DNA from: CAVPTL01 sp963727235 | GTDB taxonomy: Bacteria > Actinomycetota > Thermoleophilia > Gaiellales > JAICJC01 | Direction of reading: 5' to 3' | Length of the DNA stretch: 64,000 bases | NCBI GenBank assembly: GCA_963727235.1 | Contig: CAVSFZ010000005.1 | Location: 1-64,000, forward strand | In this document: one piece after another, positions 17,047 through 26,081 of the stretch | Layout of the letters: every line of letters starts with the position of its first letter | Position numbering within the stretch: the stretch's first letter is position 1 | Made by a program: the position numbers and the translations under genes | Notes under the pieces: model-generated | The model's database searches: none | Told to the model about the DNA's origin: nothing | What the model saw: the letters and a program-made list of their open reading frames with translations, nothing else

Positions 17047-18687
17047 ATGGCCACTGCGGCAGAGCTGTTCGTTCGATGCCTGGAAAACGAGGGCGTCCGG
17101 TACGTGTTCGGCATCCCCGGCGAGGAGACGCTGGATCTGAACGAGGCGCTCGACCACTCCTCGACGGTCGCATTCGTCCCGGTCCGGCACGAGCAGGGGG
17201 CCGCGTTCATGGCAGATGCATACGGTCGGCTGACCGGCCATGCAGGTGTGTGCCTGGGGACGCTCGGACCCGGCGCAACCAACCTCGTCACCGGCCTGGC
17301 GGATGCGTTCCTCGACCGCGCCCCGGTGGTGGCGCTGACCGGGCAGACCAGCCTGGGCGAGATGCACAAGGAGAGCCACCAGTACATCGACGTGGTGCGA
17401 ATGATGAAGCCGGTGACCAAGTGGAACGCCCGTATCCACGACCCCGAGATCATCCCTGAGGCCGTGCGCAAAGCATTCGCCGTGGCCGAGAAGGAGAAGC
17501 CGGGCGCGACCCATCTCGAGCTGCCCGACGACGTGATGGAGACCCCCATCCAGGCTGCCCCTGTGCCCCGCCGGCCGGCGCCACTGGTGGAACCCGTGGC
17601 CGGCGAGCTTCACCGCGCTGCGCAGCTGCTGCAGTCGGCCGAGGCCCCGGTGATCCTGGCGGGAAACGGCGTTGTCCGTCAGAACTCTGCCGCGGCGCTG
17701 CGGCGGTTCTGCGCCCAGAGCGGGTTGAACGTGATCACCACGTTCATGGGCAAGGGCGTGATCGACTCAGACAGCCAGCACGCGCTGTTCACCGCCGGTC
17801 TTCGCGCGCAGGACTATCCGCGTGGGTTCATGGGTAAGGCCGACCTGGTGGTGTGCGTCGGCTACGACCTGGTCGAATGGTCGCCGCGGGCGTGGAATCC
17901 CAACCACGATCGGCGTGTGATCTGCATCGATACCGTGGGCGCCGAAGTCGACGCGCACTATGTGCCCGACGTCGAGCTGACAGGGGACATCTCGTCGATC
18001 CTGACCCATCTCGGAAACCTGATCTCGGACAAGCCACCGGCACGGCTGCCGGCACCCCCCTACCGGGAGATGTTCCGAGCGGCGCTGGAGGCCGGGTCGG
18101 ATGACGGGTTCCCGATCAAGCCGCAGCGCGTGCTGCGCGACCTGCGCGAGCTGATGGGGCCCCACGACCTGCTGATCTCCGATGTGGGCGCGCACAAGCT
18201 GTGGATCTCGCGGCTGTGGCCGACGCACCAGCCGAACACCGTACTGATCTCCAACGGGGCGGCGGCGATGGGCTTTGCCATCCCAGCAGGCGTGGCCGCC
18301 CGCATGGTGTTGCCGGCCGACCGCAAGGTGGTCACGATCTCCGGCGACGGCGGCGCGCTGATGAACTTCCAGGAACTCGAGACAGCCAAACGGCTGGGAT
18401 TGGCGGTCGTCAACCTGGTGTGGTCGGACAACGCCTACGGCGTGATCGAGATGCACCAGCAGCGCAAGTTCGGCCGTCTGGCCGGCACCAAGTTCACCAA
18501 CCCCGACTGGGTGGCCCTGGCCGAGTCGTTCGGGATCATGGGCGTGCGGGTCGGCTCGGCGGCGGAGTTGGTGCCCACCCTCCAACGGGCGCTCGCCGCC
18601 GACGTCTCCTCCGTGATCGAGATCCCGGTCGACTACCGCGAGAACTCCACCTTCTCCCAGACGCTGACCGACCTCAGCCGGGGCTGA
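17047..18687 (+). CDS. acetolactate-synthase-like thiamine-diphosphate enzyme
   Basis: A thiamine-diphosphate enzyme of the acetolactate synthase type, joining two pyruvates to acetolactate. The N-terminal catalytic Glu is in FVPVRHEQGAAFMADAYGR; GPGATNLVTGLADAFLDRAP, the middle domain and the TPP-binding GDGGALMNFQELETAKRLGL with its downstream Asn (WSDNAYGVIEMHQQ) are all present. At 546 aa and without a neighbouring regulatory subunit it looks like the catabolic, FAD-independent AlsS type. The 3' end overlaps the convergent deacetylase gene by 14 bp. Confidence 0.82.
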   Translation: MATAAELFVRCLENEGVRYVFGIPGEETLDLNEALDHSSTVAFVPVRHEQGAAFMADAYGRLTGHAGVCLGTLGPGATNLVTGLADAFLDRAPVVALTGQTSLGEMHKESHQYIDVVRMMKPVTKWNARIHDPEIIPEAVRKAFAVAEKEKPGATHLELPDDVMETPIQAAPVPRRPAPLVEPVAGELHRAAQLLQSAEAPVILAGNGVVRQNSAAALRRFCAQSGLNVITTFMGKGVIDSDSQHALFTAGLRAQDYPRGFMGKADLVVCVGYDLVEWSPRAWNPNHDRRVICIDTVGAEVDAHYVPDVELTGDISSILTHLGNLISDKPPARLPAPPYREMFRAALEAGSDDGFPIKPQRVLRDLRELMGPHDLLISDVGAHKLWISRLWPTHQPNTVLISNGAAAMGFAIPAGVAARMVLPADRKVVTISGDGGALMNFQELETAKRLGLAVVNLVWSDNAYGVIEMHQQRKFGRLAGTKFTNPDWVALAESFGIMGVRVGSAAELVPTLQRALAADVSSVIEIPVDYRENSTFSQTLTDLSRG

Positions 18688-19633
18688 GAGCTGCGAGCGT
18701 CTCGCACACACAGGCACGGAGTGCCGCCAGGTCGTACCCACCCTCCAGCACGAGCACCAGCGGCGTCTGCAGCTCGCCCAGCTGCCCGGCCATGACCCCG
18801 AAGGCTTCGGTGGACAGGCGCAGAGCGCCCAGTGGATCGGCGGCATGAGCGTCGAACCCCGCAGACACGATCACGAGCTCGGGTCGGTGCGCCACAACGG
18901 CCGGGAGCGCGCGCTCGCGAAACACGGCGAGATAGTCGTCGTCTCCCGTGCCCGCTTCGAGCGGGAGATTGAGCGTGGCCCCCACGGCACTCGGCCCACC
19001 TCGATCGCCCGCGGCTCCCGTGCCCGGAAAGAAGCCCCAGCCGTACTGGTGCAATGACACGTACAGCACCTCGCGGTCGTCCCAGAAGATGGCCTCGGTG
19101 CCGTTGCCGTGATGCACGTCCCAGTCGAGCACCGCGATCCGCTCAACCCCGCGCGCTCGCGCATGGGCGGTCGCGACAGCCGCCTGGTTGAGCAGGCAGA
19201 ACCCCATCGCCCGCGATCGTTCGGCGTGATGGCCGGGCGGACGCCCGGCGCTGAATGCCGCGGTCAGATCTCCGGTGAGCACCGCATCGACCGCCGCGAT
19301 CGCGCCGCCGCAGGCGTGCACAGCCGCGTCGAAGCTGTCCGCCGACGCGATCGTGTCCGGGTCGAGTCGACCGCCTCCGGCCTCGGCCAGCTGCCGCACC
19401 CGCGCGACGTGGGCGGGGTCGTGCACGCGGGTGATGGCCTCCATCGGCGCGGCTGGAGCCTCCTCGGTGTCCCAACCGGATTCAAACACAGCAGCCAGCA
19501 CGGCGTCATATCGAGCAGGTCGGTCGGGGTGCGGACCGGGATCGTGCAGGCGAAAGACGTCGTTCAGAAACGCCCGCGTGTGTCGAGTTTGTGACCGCGG
19601 CACCGTCCCGATGTTTGTTGGGGTATCTGCCAC
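18674..19633 (-). CDS. histone-deacetylase-superfamily amidohydrolase (AcuC-like)
   Basis: A Zn-dependent deacetylase fold, 319 aa. Catalytic features: GRPPGHHAERSRAMGFCLLN (His-His dyad), VLDWDVHHGNGT (Zn Asp and His), SLHQYGWGFFPGTG, IVSAGFDAHAADPLG (second Zn Asp) and VLEGGYDLAAL. Bacterial members act on acetylated lysines, polyamines or, as AcuC, acetyl-CoA synthetase. It is convergent with an acetolactate-type enzyme. Substrate is unknown. Confidence 0.82.
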   Translation of the reverse strand: MADTPTNIGTVPRSQTRHTRAFLNDVFRLHDPGPHPDRPARYDAVLAAVFESGWDTEEAPAAPMEAITRVHDPAHVARVRQLAEAGGGRLDPDTIASADSFDAAVHACGGAIAAVDAVLTGDLTAAFSAGRPPGHHAERSRAMGFCLLNQAAVATAHARARGVERIAVLDWDVHHGNGTEAIFWDDREVLYVSLHQYGWGFFPGTGAAGDRGGPSAVGATLNLPLEAGTGDDDYLAVFRERALPAVVAHRPELVIVSAGFDAHAADPLGALRLSTEAFGVMAGQLGELQTPLVLVLEGGYDLAALRACVCETLAALSPG

Positions 19634-19754
19634 TATTTGCCGAATAAAGTGTGGTTATTAATCTCCGCTTAACAATCCTAGACCCTAAATCAACCCCTGA
19701 GCGTGCATAATGCCTTTCACGTTTCCGCACACCTTGTAACACGCAAGGAGCAGT

Positions 19755-20168
19755 ATGTACCGCTTTAGCCGCGCGATATTCACAGAGATCAAGGATCTCG
19801 TCGATCCCCATCCTGACACCATCTCGGTGGCCGAGGCGAAGCGCCGCGTGCTCCACGCGTGCGAAGCAACGGTGGAGCGACTGGCTCGTGACCCGCACTA
19901 CTTCGCCCGTCCCAGCCAGAGTCTCTTCTCCGAGGTGCGTCACCTCTTCTCGATCTCGAATCAGGAGCGGGTGTACCGCTCGATCGACCGCAACATCACC
20001 TACGCGGTGGATTACATCCTGGAAGAGATCGCGCGCGCCGGAGACGGCATCTCCTGTTGCCGGGCGACCACTCGCAAGGGCAAGCCGTGCCAGCGCACGC
20101 CACTTCCCGACCGCGAGTACTGCCCGTCGCACCAGCACCTCGAAGAGCGCAACCCCGTCGCTGCCTAA
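19755..20168 (+). CDS. hypothetical protein with C-terminal Cys/His zinc-binding motif
   Basis: 137 aa. A helical N-terminal two thirds (MYRFSRAIFTEIKDLVDPHP onward) ends in a compact CCRATTRKGKPCQRTP-DREYCPSHQH motif, a C-x-C-x-C-x-x-H arrangement like small zinc-binding modules seen in many actinobacterial proteins. Function unknown. AAGGAG upstream supports the ATG. The 19,640-19,750 stretch ahead of it is markedly A/T-rich, with CATAAT at 19,707 as a possible -10 box. Confidence 0.65.
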   Translation: MYRFSRAIFTEIKDLVDPHPDTISVAEAKRRVLHACEATVERLARDPHYFARPSQSLFSEVRHLFSISNQERVYRSIDRNITYAVDYILEEIARAGDGISCCRATTRKGKPCQRTPLPDREYCPSHQHLEERNPVAA

Positions 20169-20689
20169 CCGGCTGACGTAGCGGACGACACGTCGGCGCC
20201 GGTGTACGGGTTCCGCCGGTCGATGACGACTGCCGCGCCGACGCCCGACCCGAGGATCACAAACAATCCGACGGTGAAGAGCTCGAGTGCCTTGAGTTGG
20301 GACGCTGGCTTGTTCGGCTGCTGAGCGCATTGAAGCCGCCCCGACGGCATCGTCCGGCAGATCCCCCACTCGGGGTGCTCGGCGACGTACACCGCGGCCT
20401 CGCCGAGCACGGCCACGGCGATCGCGCACGCAAGCGCCACCAGTGTGAACTGGAGTGCCGGGCGCCGCGGCTTCGACGCAGCCGCGTACACGACCCCCGC
20501 GGCCGCAAGCGACGTCCCGAAGGCGGCCAGCGCAGCCCAGCCGAAGTACATCGTCCGGGCGGGGGTGGGGCTGTCCGGCGCCGATGCAGGGCCGCCGGCC
20601 CTCAGCAGCACCACCGCGCTCACGGCCCCCGCCACGACCACGGCCACCGCCGCAAAGACTCGCAGGCGCTGGTTTAGGTTGGTTCCCAC
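20165..20689 (-). CDS. four-helix membrane protein, hypothetical
   Basis: 174 aa with about four hydrophobic helices: FAAVAVVVAGAVSAVVLL, YFGWAALAAFGTSLAAAGVV, FTLVALACAIAVAVLGEAAV and LFTVGLFVILGSGVGAAVVI. An outside loop has two Cys (GICRTMPSGRLQCAQ) that could form a disulfide. GTG 20689 is chosen because a TATAGT box lies exactly 6 nt upstream (20701-20696); a longer reading would cross that promoter. Family not recognised. Confidence 0.6.
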   Translation of the reverse strand: MGTNLNQRLRVFAAVAVVVAGAVSAVVLLRAGGPASAPDSPTPARTMYFGWAALAAFGTSLAAAGVVYAAASKPRRPALQFTLVALACAIAVAVLGEAAVYVAEHPEWGICRTMPSGRLQCAQQPNKPASQLKALELFTVGLFVILGSGVGAAVVIDRRNPYTGADVSSATSAG

Positions 20690-20695
20690 ACCTAC

Positions 20696-20701
20696 ACTAT
20701 A
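20696..20701 (-). promoter_or_regulatory. -10 box for leaderless start at 20689
   Basis: TATAGT on the minus strand, 6 nt before GTG 20689. Confidence 0.45.
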
Positions 20702-20708
20702 CTCAGAA

Positions 20709-21758
20709 TTACATAGCTTGCAATTCCAGGGTAAGCTGCTTGTGTCGCTCCAGCCCTGAAACGCCCACGCCGGCCAACCGGATGGCGTCAGGCCGGTCGG
20801 CGAGCGCCTTGTCGAGCAGTGCGCAGGCGCGCTCCGCCAACTCGTCCCCGTCATCGCTCCCCACCGTCAGGCTGTGGGAGCGAGTCACGATCGAGAAGTC
20901 GGGATACCGCAGCTTGGTGGTCACAGTGCGCGCCGCCCACCCGCGCCGGTGAAGCGACCCGGCCAGCTCCGCGGCCATCTGCCGTAACGCCGCGTGCAGC
21001 TCGGCTCGATCGCTGACGTCACGCTCGAACGTCTCCTCACTCGAGATCGAGACGGCCTCGCCCGGCTCGGCGGACACCGGCCGGGGATCCACGCCACAGG
21101 CCCGCAACCGCAGCTCGACACCGACCCGGCCGGGCGCAACCGCCGCCAGCAGCTCGTCGGACATTCCCGCCAGCGCGCCCACCGTGGTGATGCCGTACGC
21201 CGCCAGCCGTGCCTCTGCTTTGGGCCCGACACCGGGAAGCCTCCGCACCGGCAGCGGACCCAGAAAGTCGGCCTCCCGACCGGGATCGACCACGGTGATT
21301 CCCCCCGGCTTGCGGATGTCCGACGCCACCTTGGCGACCACCTTGCAGGTGGCGACGCCAAGTGAGCAGGACAGCCGCAACCGCCGACGCACAGCCAGCT
21401 GAATCAGCGCCGCCTGCTCGCGCGGGTCGCCCTCGGGAACGACCAGATACCCCTCGTCGATGCCGACCTGCTCCACCACCGGAGCCATCCCCCGAACCAA
21501 CTCCCACAACCTGCCAGACCACTCCCGGTACTCGCGGTGGTCGGGACGCACGAACACCGCATGGGGGCACCGCCGGCGGGCTTCGGATGACGACATCGCA
21601 GAGCGGATGCCAAACCGGCGAGCCTCATAATTGGCGGTGGAAACCACCCCGCGGCTATCCGGGTTCCCTCCCACCACCACCGGCTTTCCCCGAAGCTCGG
21701 GGTGGCGGTGCAGCTCAACCGCCGCAAAGAACGCGTCCAGATCGAGGTGGGCGATCAT
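20709..21758 (-). CDS. dinB: Y-family DNA polymerase IV (DinB), copy 1
   Basis: Translesion polymerase, 349 aa. Palm motif AHLDLDAFFAAVELHRHPEL, GVVSTANYEARRFGIRS, GIDEGYLVV holding the second catalytic Asp-Glu pair (the usual SIDEAFLD is altered), and the helix-hairpin-helix LPGVGPKAEARLAAYGI. The C-terminal KQLTLEL resembles a beta-clamp-binding motif. A near-consensus LexA box overlaps the ATG, and TATCAT lies 7 nt before it. It is divergent from the fused pafBC gene, itself a DNA-damage regulator. Confidence 0.92.
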   Translation of the reverse strand: MIAHLDLDAFFAAVELHRHPELRGKPVVVGGNPDSRGVVSTANYEARRFGIRSAMSSSEARRRCPHAVFVRPDHREYREWSGRLWELVRGMAPVVEQVGIDEGYLVVPEGDPREQAALIQLAVRRRLRLSCSLGVATCKVVAKVASDIRKPGGITVVDPGREADFLGPLPVRRLPGVGPKAEARLAAYGITTVGALAGMSDELLAAVAPGRVGVELRLRACGVDPRPVSAEPGEAVSISSEETFERDVSDRAELHAALRQMAAELAGSLHRRGWAARTVTTKLRYPDFSIVTRSHSLTVGSDDGDELAERACALLDKALADRPDAIRLAGVGVSGLERHKQLTLELQAM

Positions 21759-21765
21759 ACGTTCG
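21752..21765. promoter_or_regulatory. LexA-type SOS box, one mismatch, over the dinB copy 1 start
   Basis: CGATCATACGTTCG differs by one base from the actinobacterial pattern CGAAC-N4-GTTCG. It spans the dinB ATG (21758) and abuts the TATCAT -10 box (21771-21766 on the minus strand), so a bound repressor would block a leaderless transcript. Confidence 0.6.
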
Positions 21766-21771
21766 ATGATA
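21766..21771 (-). promoter_or_regulatory. -10 box for dinB copy 1
   Basis: TATCAT, 7 nt before ATG 21758 on the minus strand. Confidence 0.45.
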
Positions 21772-21880
21772 GTCGCACGTCCGGGCGGCCAGGATCGGCG
21801 CTATTTGCGCGCAACACGTGACACCCGGCGCGACCTTGAGGCGCCTCGTTCAGCCGGCGACCGGTAAGCTGTACCCAGCC

Positions 21881-23944
21881 TTGACCCACGACGCCGACAA
21901 GCTGATACGTCAACTGTCGCTGGTCGCCTACTTGATGGTGGAACAGCGCCCGATCACGGCTCGCGACGTAAAAAGCAACGTCGAGGGCTATTCCGCCATG
22001 GGCGATGAGGCGTTCGCCCGGCGGTTCTTTGCCGACCGCACCGAGCTGAAGGGCTTGGGCGTGCCGATCGGGTCCAACCGTGACGAGTTCACCGGGGAGG
22101 AGCTGTACAACCTCAACGAGGAGCAGTACTTCCTGCCGCCGGTCGACCTCAGCGACGACGAGCTCGCCGCGCTGCAGACCAGCCTCCACTTGCTCGAGGG
22201 ACAGTTCGCCTACTCCGAGCCGCTGCGGCTGGCGTTGCAGAACCTGGCACTGGGGCGCGCCCATCCCACGCTCGACCCCGGCCCCAAGACCGCCACCGTC
22301 GATCTGCTGGGATCGCTGTACTCGCCCGAGGTGGCGCACCGCCTGGCCAAGCTGGAGCAGGCGATTTCGAAGCAGCGCACCGTCCGGTTCACCTACTGGA
22401 CGATCGGCAGTGACGTCGAGAAGGCCCGAACCATCAATCCCTACGGCCTATGGGAGCTGAACGGCGTGTGGTACGTGGTCGGCGACGACCTCGATCGCGA
22501 AGCCGACGACCCCGACCGCCGGCGCACATTCCGAGTCTCGCGCATCCGCGGTGAGATCAAGTTTGCCACCCGCCGCGAGCGCGACTTCAGGATGCCCGAG
22601 GACTTCAGCGTCAACACCTACCGCGACCGGCCGCCGTGGAGATTGGGACGCCAGGTGCGCGGCGAGGCCACGGTCACCGTGTCCCCGGATGCGACCTTCT
22701 GGGTGCAACGCCGGTACGGCATGCACGGAGAGTTTGAGGAGCTCGACGACGGATCGGGTGTCTTCACCACCCCGTACTCCGACATTGGCGCGCTGTCGGG
22801 GTGGATCCTGTCGCTGGGAGGCCAGGTCCAGGCCAAGGAGCCGGTCGAGCTGGTCAAGCGGGTCACCGCCGACCTGCGTGCAGTCGGCCGGGCGCACTCC
22901 GGCAAGCCGACGGCTGTCGAAGAAGTGCCGCCGCCGCCTGCTCCGACAGCTCCGGCGCAGCCGGTCAACCGCGAACCCAGCCCGGTACCGCCCGAACGGT
23001 TTGCACTGCTCCAGGCCCTGCTCGCCTTTCTGCTGGCATCCTGCGGCGATGATGCGCGTGCCCGGGTGCCCTCGGCCGAGGTGCGCGACCGTTTTCGCCT
23101 GACCACGTCGGAGCTGACCGAGCACCTCGATCTGCTCAACCTGGTCAACTTCGGAGGCGGATGCTACGCCGTCTACTGCTCGACCGAGAACGGCTCGATC
23201 ATCATCGACAAGGAGCTCTACGGCGACACCTTCCGGCGACCCGCGCGGCTCTCCCCGCTGGAAGCCAAGGCCCTGCTGCGAGCGCTAGACGTGGTGGCAC
23301 CGCTGCTGGCCGCCGAGGCGCACAGCTCGCTGGACACCGTGCGAGCGAAAGTGGAGGCGTCGTTCGGCCGGTTCGCGCTCGCCGACACACCCACCCCGGT
23401 CCAGCCCAACGCCGAGGAGTCGGTCGTCACGGTGCTGAACGAGGGCGTGCGATCGCGGCGGTTGGTCGACATCACCTACCTCTCTCGGTCGTCGAGCGAA
23501 CTCACCTCACGCACGATCGAGCCGTACCTGCTGCGCCGCGACGAGCGCGGCTGGTACGTGGAGGCCTACGACGTCAGCAGAGATGCGCGGCGGACGTTCA
23601 AGGTCGCCTACGTCAAGGACGCAACCCTTCGCCAAGAGCTCTACCAGCCCCGTCCGGAGATGTCCGACCTGAACCGGGGACTGGGTGGGGACGTCGGCAT
23701 TGCCCGCGTCCGGTTCTCACCCAAGCGAGCACGCTGGGAGCTGGAGGGACGCCGCGACGCCGTGGCCACCACCGACGAGGCGGCGGTGGTGACGATCACC
23801 TACGGATCACCCGAGTGGCTGATCCCCGAGATCATGCGGTACCGAGGCGATGCCGAAGTGCTGGAACCGCCGGCGTTGCGCGACCGCATCAAGGCCGAAG
23901 CCGCCGCACTGGTCGATCAGCTGCGGGCCGTCCCCGCCGGCTGA
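21881..23944 (+). CDS. pafBC: fused PafB-PafC WYL-domain transcriptional regulator
   Basis: Two complete WYL regulators in one 687-aa chain. Module 1: HTH (LIRQLSLVAYLMVEQRPITA), WYL core (KLEQAISKQRTVRFTYWTIG, then NPYGLWELNGVWYVVGDD) and WCX region. A Pro-rich linker lies near residue 370. Module 2: HTH (ALLQALLAFLLASCGDDARA), WYL core (VRSRRLVDITYLSRSS, then EPYLLRRDERGWYVEAYD) and its own WCX region. In mycobacteria PafB and PafC form the activator of the LexA-independent DNA-damage response. TTG 21881 fits TAAGCT at 21865-21870; reading from 21818 is possible. It is divergent from dinB. Confidence 0.85.
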   Translation: MTHDADKLIRQLSLVAYLMVEQRPITARDVKSNVEGYSAMGDEAFARRFFADRTELKGLGVPIGSNRDEFTGEELYNLNEEQYFLPPVDLSDDELAALQTSLHLLEGQFAYSEPLRLALQNLALGRAHPTLDPGPKTATVDLLGSLYSPEVAHRLAKLEQAISKQRTVRFTYWTIGSDVEKARTINPYGLWELNGVWYVVGDDLDREADDPDRRRTFRVSRIRGEIKFATRRERDFRMPEDFSVNTYRDRPPWRLGRQVRGEATVTVSPDATFWVQRRYGMHGEFEELDDGSGVFTTPYSDIGALSGWILSLGGQVQAKEPVELVKRVTADLRAVGRAHSGKPTAVEEVPPPPAPTAPAQPVNREPSPVPPERFALLQALLAFLLASCGDDARARVPSAEVRDRFRLTTSELTEHLDLLNLVNFGGGCYAVYCSTENGSIIIDKELYGDTFRRPARLSPLEAKALLRALDVVAPLLAAEAHSSLDTVRAKVEASFGRFALADTPTPVQPNAEESVVTVLNEGVRSRRLVDITYLSRSSSELTSRTIEPYLLRRDERGWYVEAYDVSRDARRTFKVAYVKDATLRQELYQPRPEMSDLNRGLGGDVGIARVRFSPKRARWELEGRRDAVATTDEAAVVTITYGSPEWLIPEIMRYRGDAEVLEPPALRDRIKAEAAALVDQLRAVPAG

Positions 23945-24885
23945 GAGTTGGCCAGCGCCACCCGGGCGTTTCGCTGCAGATACCTGCCGTCGCGCTCGGG
24001 CACGTACAGCCGCTGATACCTCGCCGCGAGGGCGTCGCCGTCGCTTTCCAGCCAGTCGGCCAGCGACGGGTACACGTCGTCAACCGCGTCCGGAGAAAGG
24101 TGAGCTGCGCGGAGCTCCGCGCCCCGGTTCCAGGGGCACACCTCCTGGCAGATGTCGCAGCCGTACACGCGATCTCCGAACGCTTCCGGAAACGGCAGCT
24201 GCTCGAGCCGTGACTGCGAGAGATAGGAGAGGCAGCTCGAGGAATCGAGCACCCCGCCGTCCAGAATCGCGTCGGTGGGACATGCATCGATACAGGCCGT
24301 GCACGACCCGCAGGCATCCCACGCCGGGCTCTCCGGATCCGCGGCGGTCGGTGCCAGCTCGACATCGGTGATCAGCGCCCCCAGCACCACCCACGACCCG
24401 TGCCTGCGCGTGATCGCAAGCGTGTTCTTGCCGTACACCGCGATCCCCGCCCGGGCGGCGGCCTCTCGATCGACGTGGTGGTTGGAGTCGACGTGCACCA
24501 CGAACCGAGCGCCGGGCCGCAGCGTTCGGAGGTGCCGACCCAGCCGGTCGAGATGCTCGCGCAGCGGCTGGTACTCGTCCTGCCGGGTGTAGCGGGGAAG
24601 ACGCCCGCGGGGGACGTCGGCGGGCTTTTGCGGCTCCGGGCGAGCGTAGCTTCGGGCGGCGACGATCACCGACTGGGCGTTGCGCAGCAGCCGCTCAGGG
24701 TGACAGGAGCGGTCGGTGTTGGTGATCGTGAACCGCATGTCGGCAAAGAGGCCCCGCGCCCGGCGCTCGCCAATCAGCTGTTCAGTGCGCCGGTACGGCT
24801 CGGCCCGGCACACGCCGCAGGCGTCGATCCCAATCCGCTCGGCATGCTCGAGCACGGCGGCTGTCAGCTGCGCAGGGCTGGTCAC
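23917..24885 (-). CDS. queG: epoxyqueuosine reductase
   Basis: Last step of queuosine synthesis: reduction of epoxyqueuosine in tRNA, using cobalamin and two [4Fe-4S] clusters. It shows ACGVCRAEPY, DSNHHVDREAAARAGIAVYGKNT, and two ferredoxin motifs (CGSCTACIDACPT; CDICQEVCPWN) with YLSQSRLEQLP between them. 322 aa. It is last in the operon starting at 30171. The 3' end overlaps convergent pafBC by 28 bp. No other queuosine gene is in the window. Confidence 0.9.
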   Translation of the reverse strand: MTSPAQLTAAVLEHAERIGIDACGVCRAEPYRRTEQLIGERRARGLFADMRFTITNTDRSCHPERLLRNAQSVIVAARSYARPEPQKPADVPRGRLPRYTRQDEYQPLREHLDRLGRHLRTLRPGARFVVHVDSNHHVDREAAARAGIAVYGKNTLAITRRHGSWVVLGALITDVELAPTAADPESPAWDACGSCTACIDACPTDAILDGGVLDSSSCLSYLSQSRLEQLPFPEAFGDRVYGCDICQEVCPWNRGAELRAAHLSPDAVDDVYPSLADWLESDGDALAARYQRLYVPERDGRYLQRNARVALANSQPAGTARS

Positions 24886-24898
24886 GACCTGATGTGGA

Positions 24899-25198
24899 TC
24901 AGAAGCCGAGCACGAACTTGGCGTCGTCCGACATCATCTCGGGCGTCCACGGAGGCGTCCACGTGAGATCGGTGACGACCTCGCCGACACCTTCCAGGCT
25001 GCGCACGACCTCGCCGATCTGTTGTTCGATCTGGGCTCCGGCCGGACATCCCATCGAGGTCAGCGAGTAGGTGACGGTGACTTTCTCCGGCTCCAACCGC
25101 ACGTCATAGACCAGTCCCAAGTCCACCACATCCATGCCGAGTTCGGGATCCTCGACCGCGCGCAACGCCTCGAACACATCTTCTTCGGTAATGCTCAT
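24899..25198 (-). CDS. MIP18/DUF59 family iron-sulfur assembly protein (SufT/PaaD-like)
   Basis: 99 aa, one DUF59 domain: EEDVFEALRAVEDPELGMDVVDLGLVYDV, then YSLTSMGCPAGAQIEQQI with the conserved Cys, and LTWTPPWTPEMMSD. Such proteins help insert Fe-S clusters. Its place before the Fe-S enzyme QueG fits. ATG 25198 overlaps the upstream hydratase stop (ATGA). Confidence 0.85.
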   Translation of the reverse strand: MSITEEDVFEALRAVEDPELGMDVVDLGLVYDVRLEPEKVTVTYSLTSMGCPAGAQIEQQIGEVVRSLEGVGEVVTDLTWTPPWTPEMMSDDAKFVLGF

Positions 25199-26049
25199 GC
25201 CCTCATCGTAGCCTTCGATTCCCACAGACGTGCGAACTCGCGCTCGTGAGTGAGCAGATCGTCGTGGCCGCTGAGCAGCCGCTTGGTCACCGCCAACGCC
25301 TCCCGATCGCTGCGGGCAACCCTGGATGCGAGCGACTCCACCCGTGACATGAGCTTTTGGGGGGCAACCACCTCGTCGACCAACCCGAGCGTACGCGCCT
25401 CCTCGACCGGAAGCACCTCGCAGGTGGCGAACAGCCGGAGTGCGACGTGCCGGCCGATCAGGTCGCCAATCCGCGCGGCGGCACCCCACGGCGGCGAGTA
25501 CCCCAGCTCGTTGTGGATGAAGCGCAGCTTGGATCCCTGGGCGGCGATGCGCCAGTCACACGCCAAAGCCAGATCGATCCCGCCGCCCACGGCGTGACCG
25601 TTGAGCAGCGCCACGGTGGGCACCGGCAGAACCGCGACTCGACGGCAGGCGTCGGTGCCGCGTGCCGTCACCTCGGCTCCGCCCAGACCCTCCATCGAGG
25701 CCAGGTCGGCGCCGGCGGAGAACAGTCGCGGCCCAGCCCCGGTGATCGCGATCAGCCGCACGTCGGCGTCAGCGCACAGCTCCTCGCAGACCGTCGCCAG
25801 CCGCTCAAGCGTGTCCAGCCCGAGCGCGTTGTCATGTCCGCGCAGCGTGACCACAGCGAAACCGTTGCGACGAGCGACGTCCACCTCGGTCGGCCCGCTC
25901 GCGGAGGAGCTTGCAGGGAAATCGGGCGGGGGTTGATCCTGCCCCTCGAGCTCGATCTCGAGCGCCTCCGCCAGCTGCACCTTGGACATCCGCCGATAGC
26001 CTTCGATGCCGGCGTCGCGGGCACGATCGTGCAGTTGGTAAAGCAGCAA
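25195..26049 (-). CDS. enoyl-CoA hydratase/isomerase-family protein with Rho-N-like N terminus
   Basis: A crotonase-fold domain from about residue 55: FAVVTLRGHDNALGLDTLERL, oxyanion-hole segments ITGAGPRLFSAGADLASMEG and LLNGHAVGGGIDLALACDWR, and VEEARTLGLVDEVV. Ahead of it, LYQLHDRARDAGIEGYRRMS followed by KVQLAEAL resembles the Rho termination factor N-terminal (SAP-like) domain, an odd partner. TTG 26049 is chosen because GGAG lies about 7 nt upstream; ATG 25989 would cut that extra domain. The reaction is uncertain. Confidence 0.72.
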   Translation of the reverse strand: MLLYQLHDRARDAGIEGYRRMSKVQLAEALEIELEGQDQPPPDFPASSSASGPTEVDVARRNGFAVVTLRGHDNALGLDTLERLATVCEELCADADVRLIAITGAGPRLFSAGADLASMEGLGGAEVTARGTDACRRVAVLPVPTVALLNGHAVGGGIDLALACDWRIAAQGSKLRFIHNELGYSPPWGAAARIGDLIGRHVALRLFATCEVLPVEEARTLGLVDEVVAPQKLMSRVESLASRVARSDREALAVTKRLLSGHDDLLTHEREFARLWESKATMRA

Positions 26050-26081
26050 AACGAGTCTCCGTCCAGTTGGTATTCGGGAGG

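Noticed and set aside
19640..19754. A/T-rich stretch as an origin or foreign DNA
   Set aside because: It is only about 110 bp, sits between two divergent starts, and is adequately explained as a promoter region.
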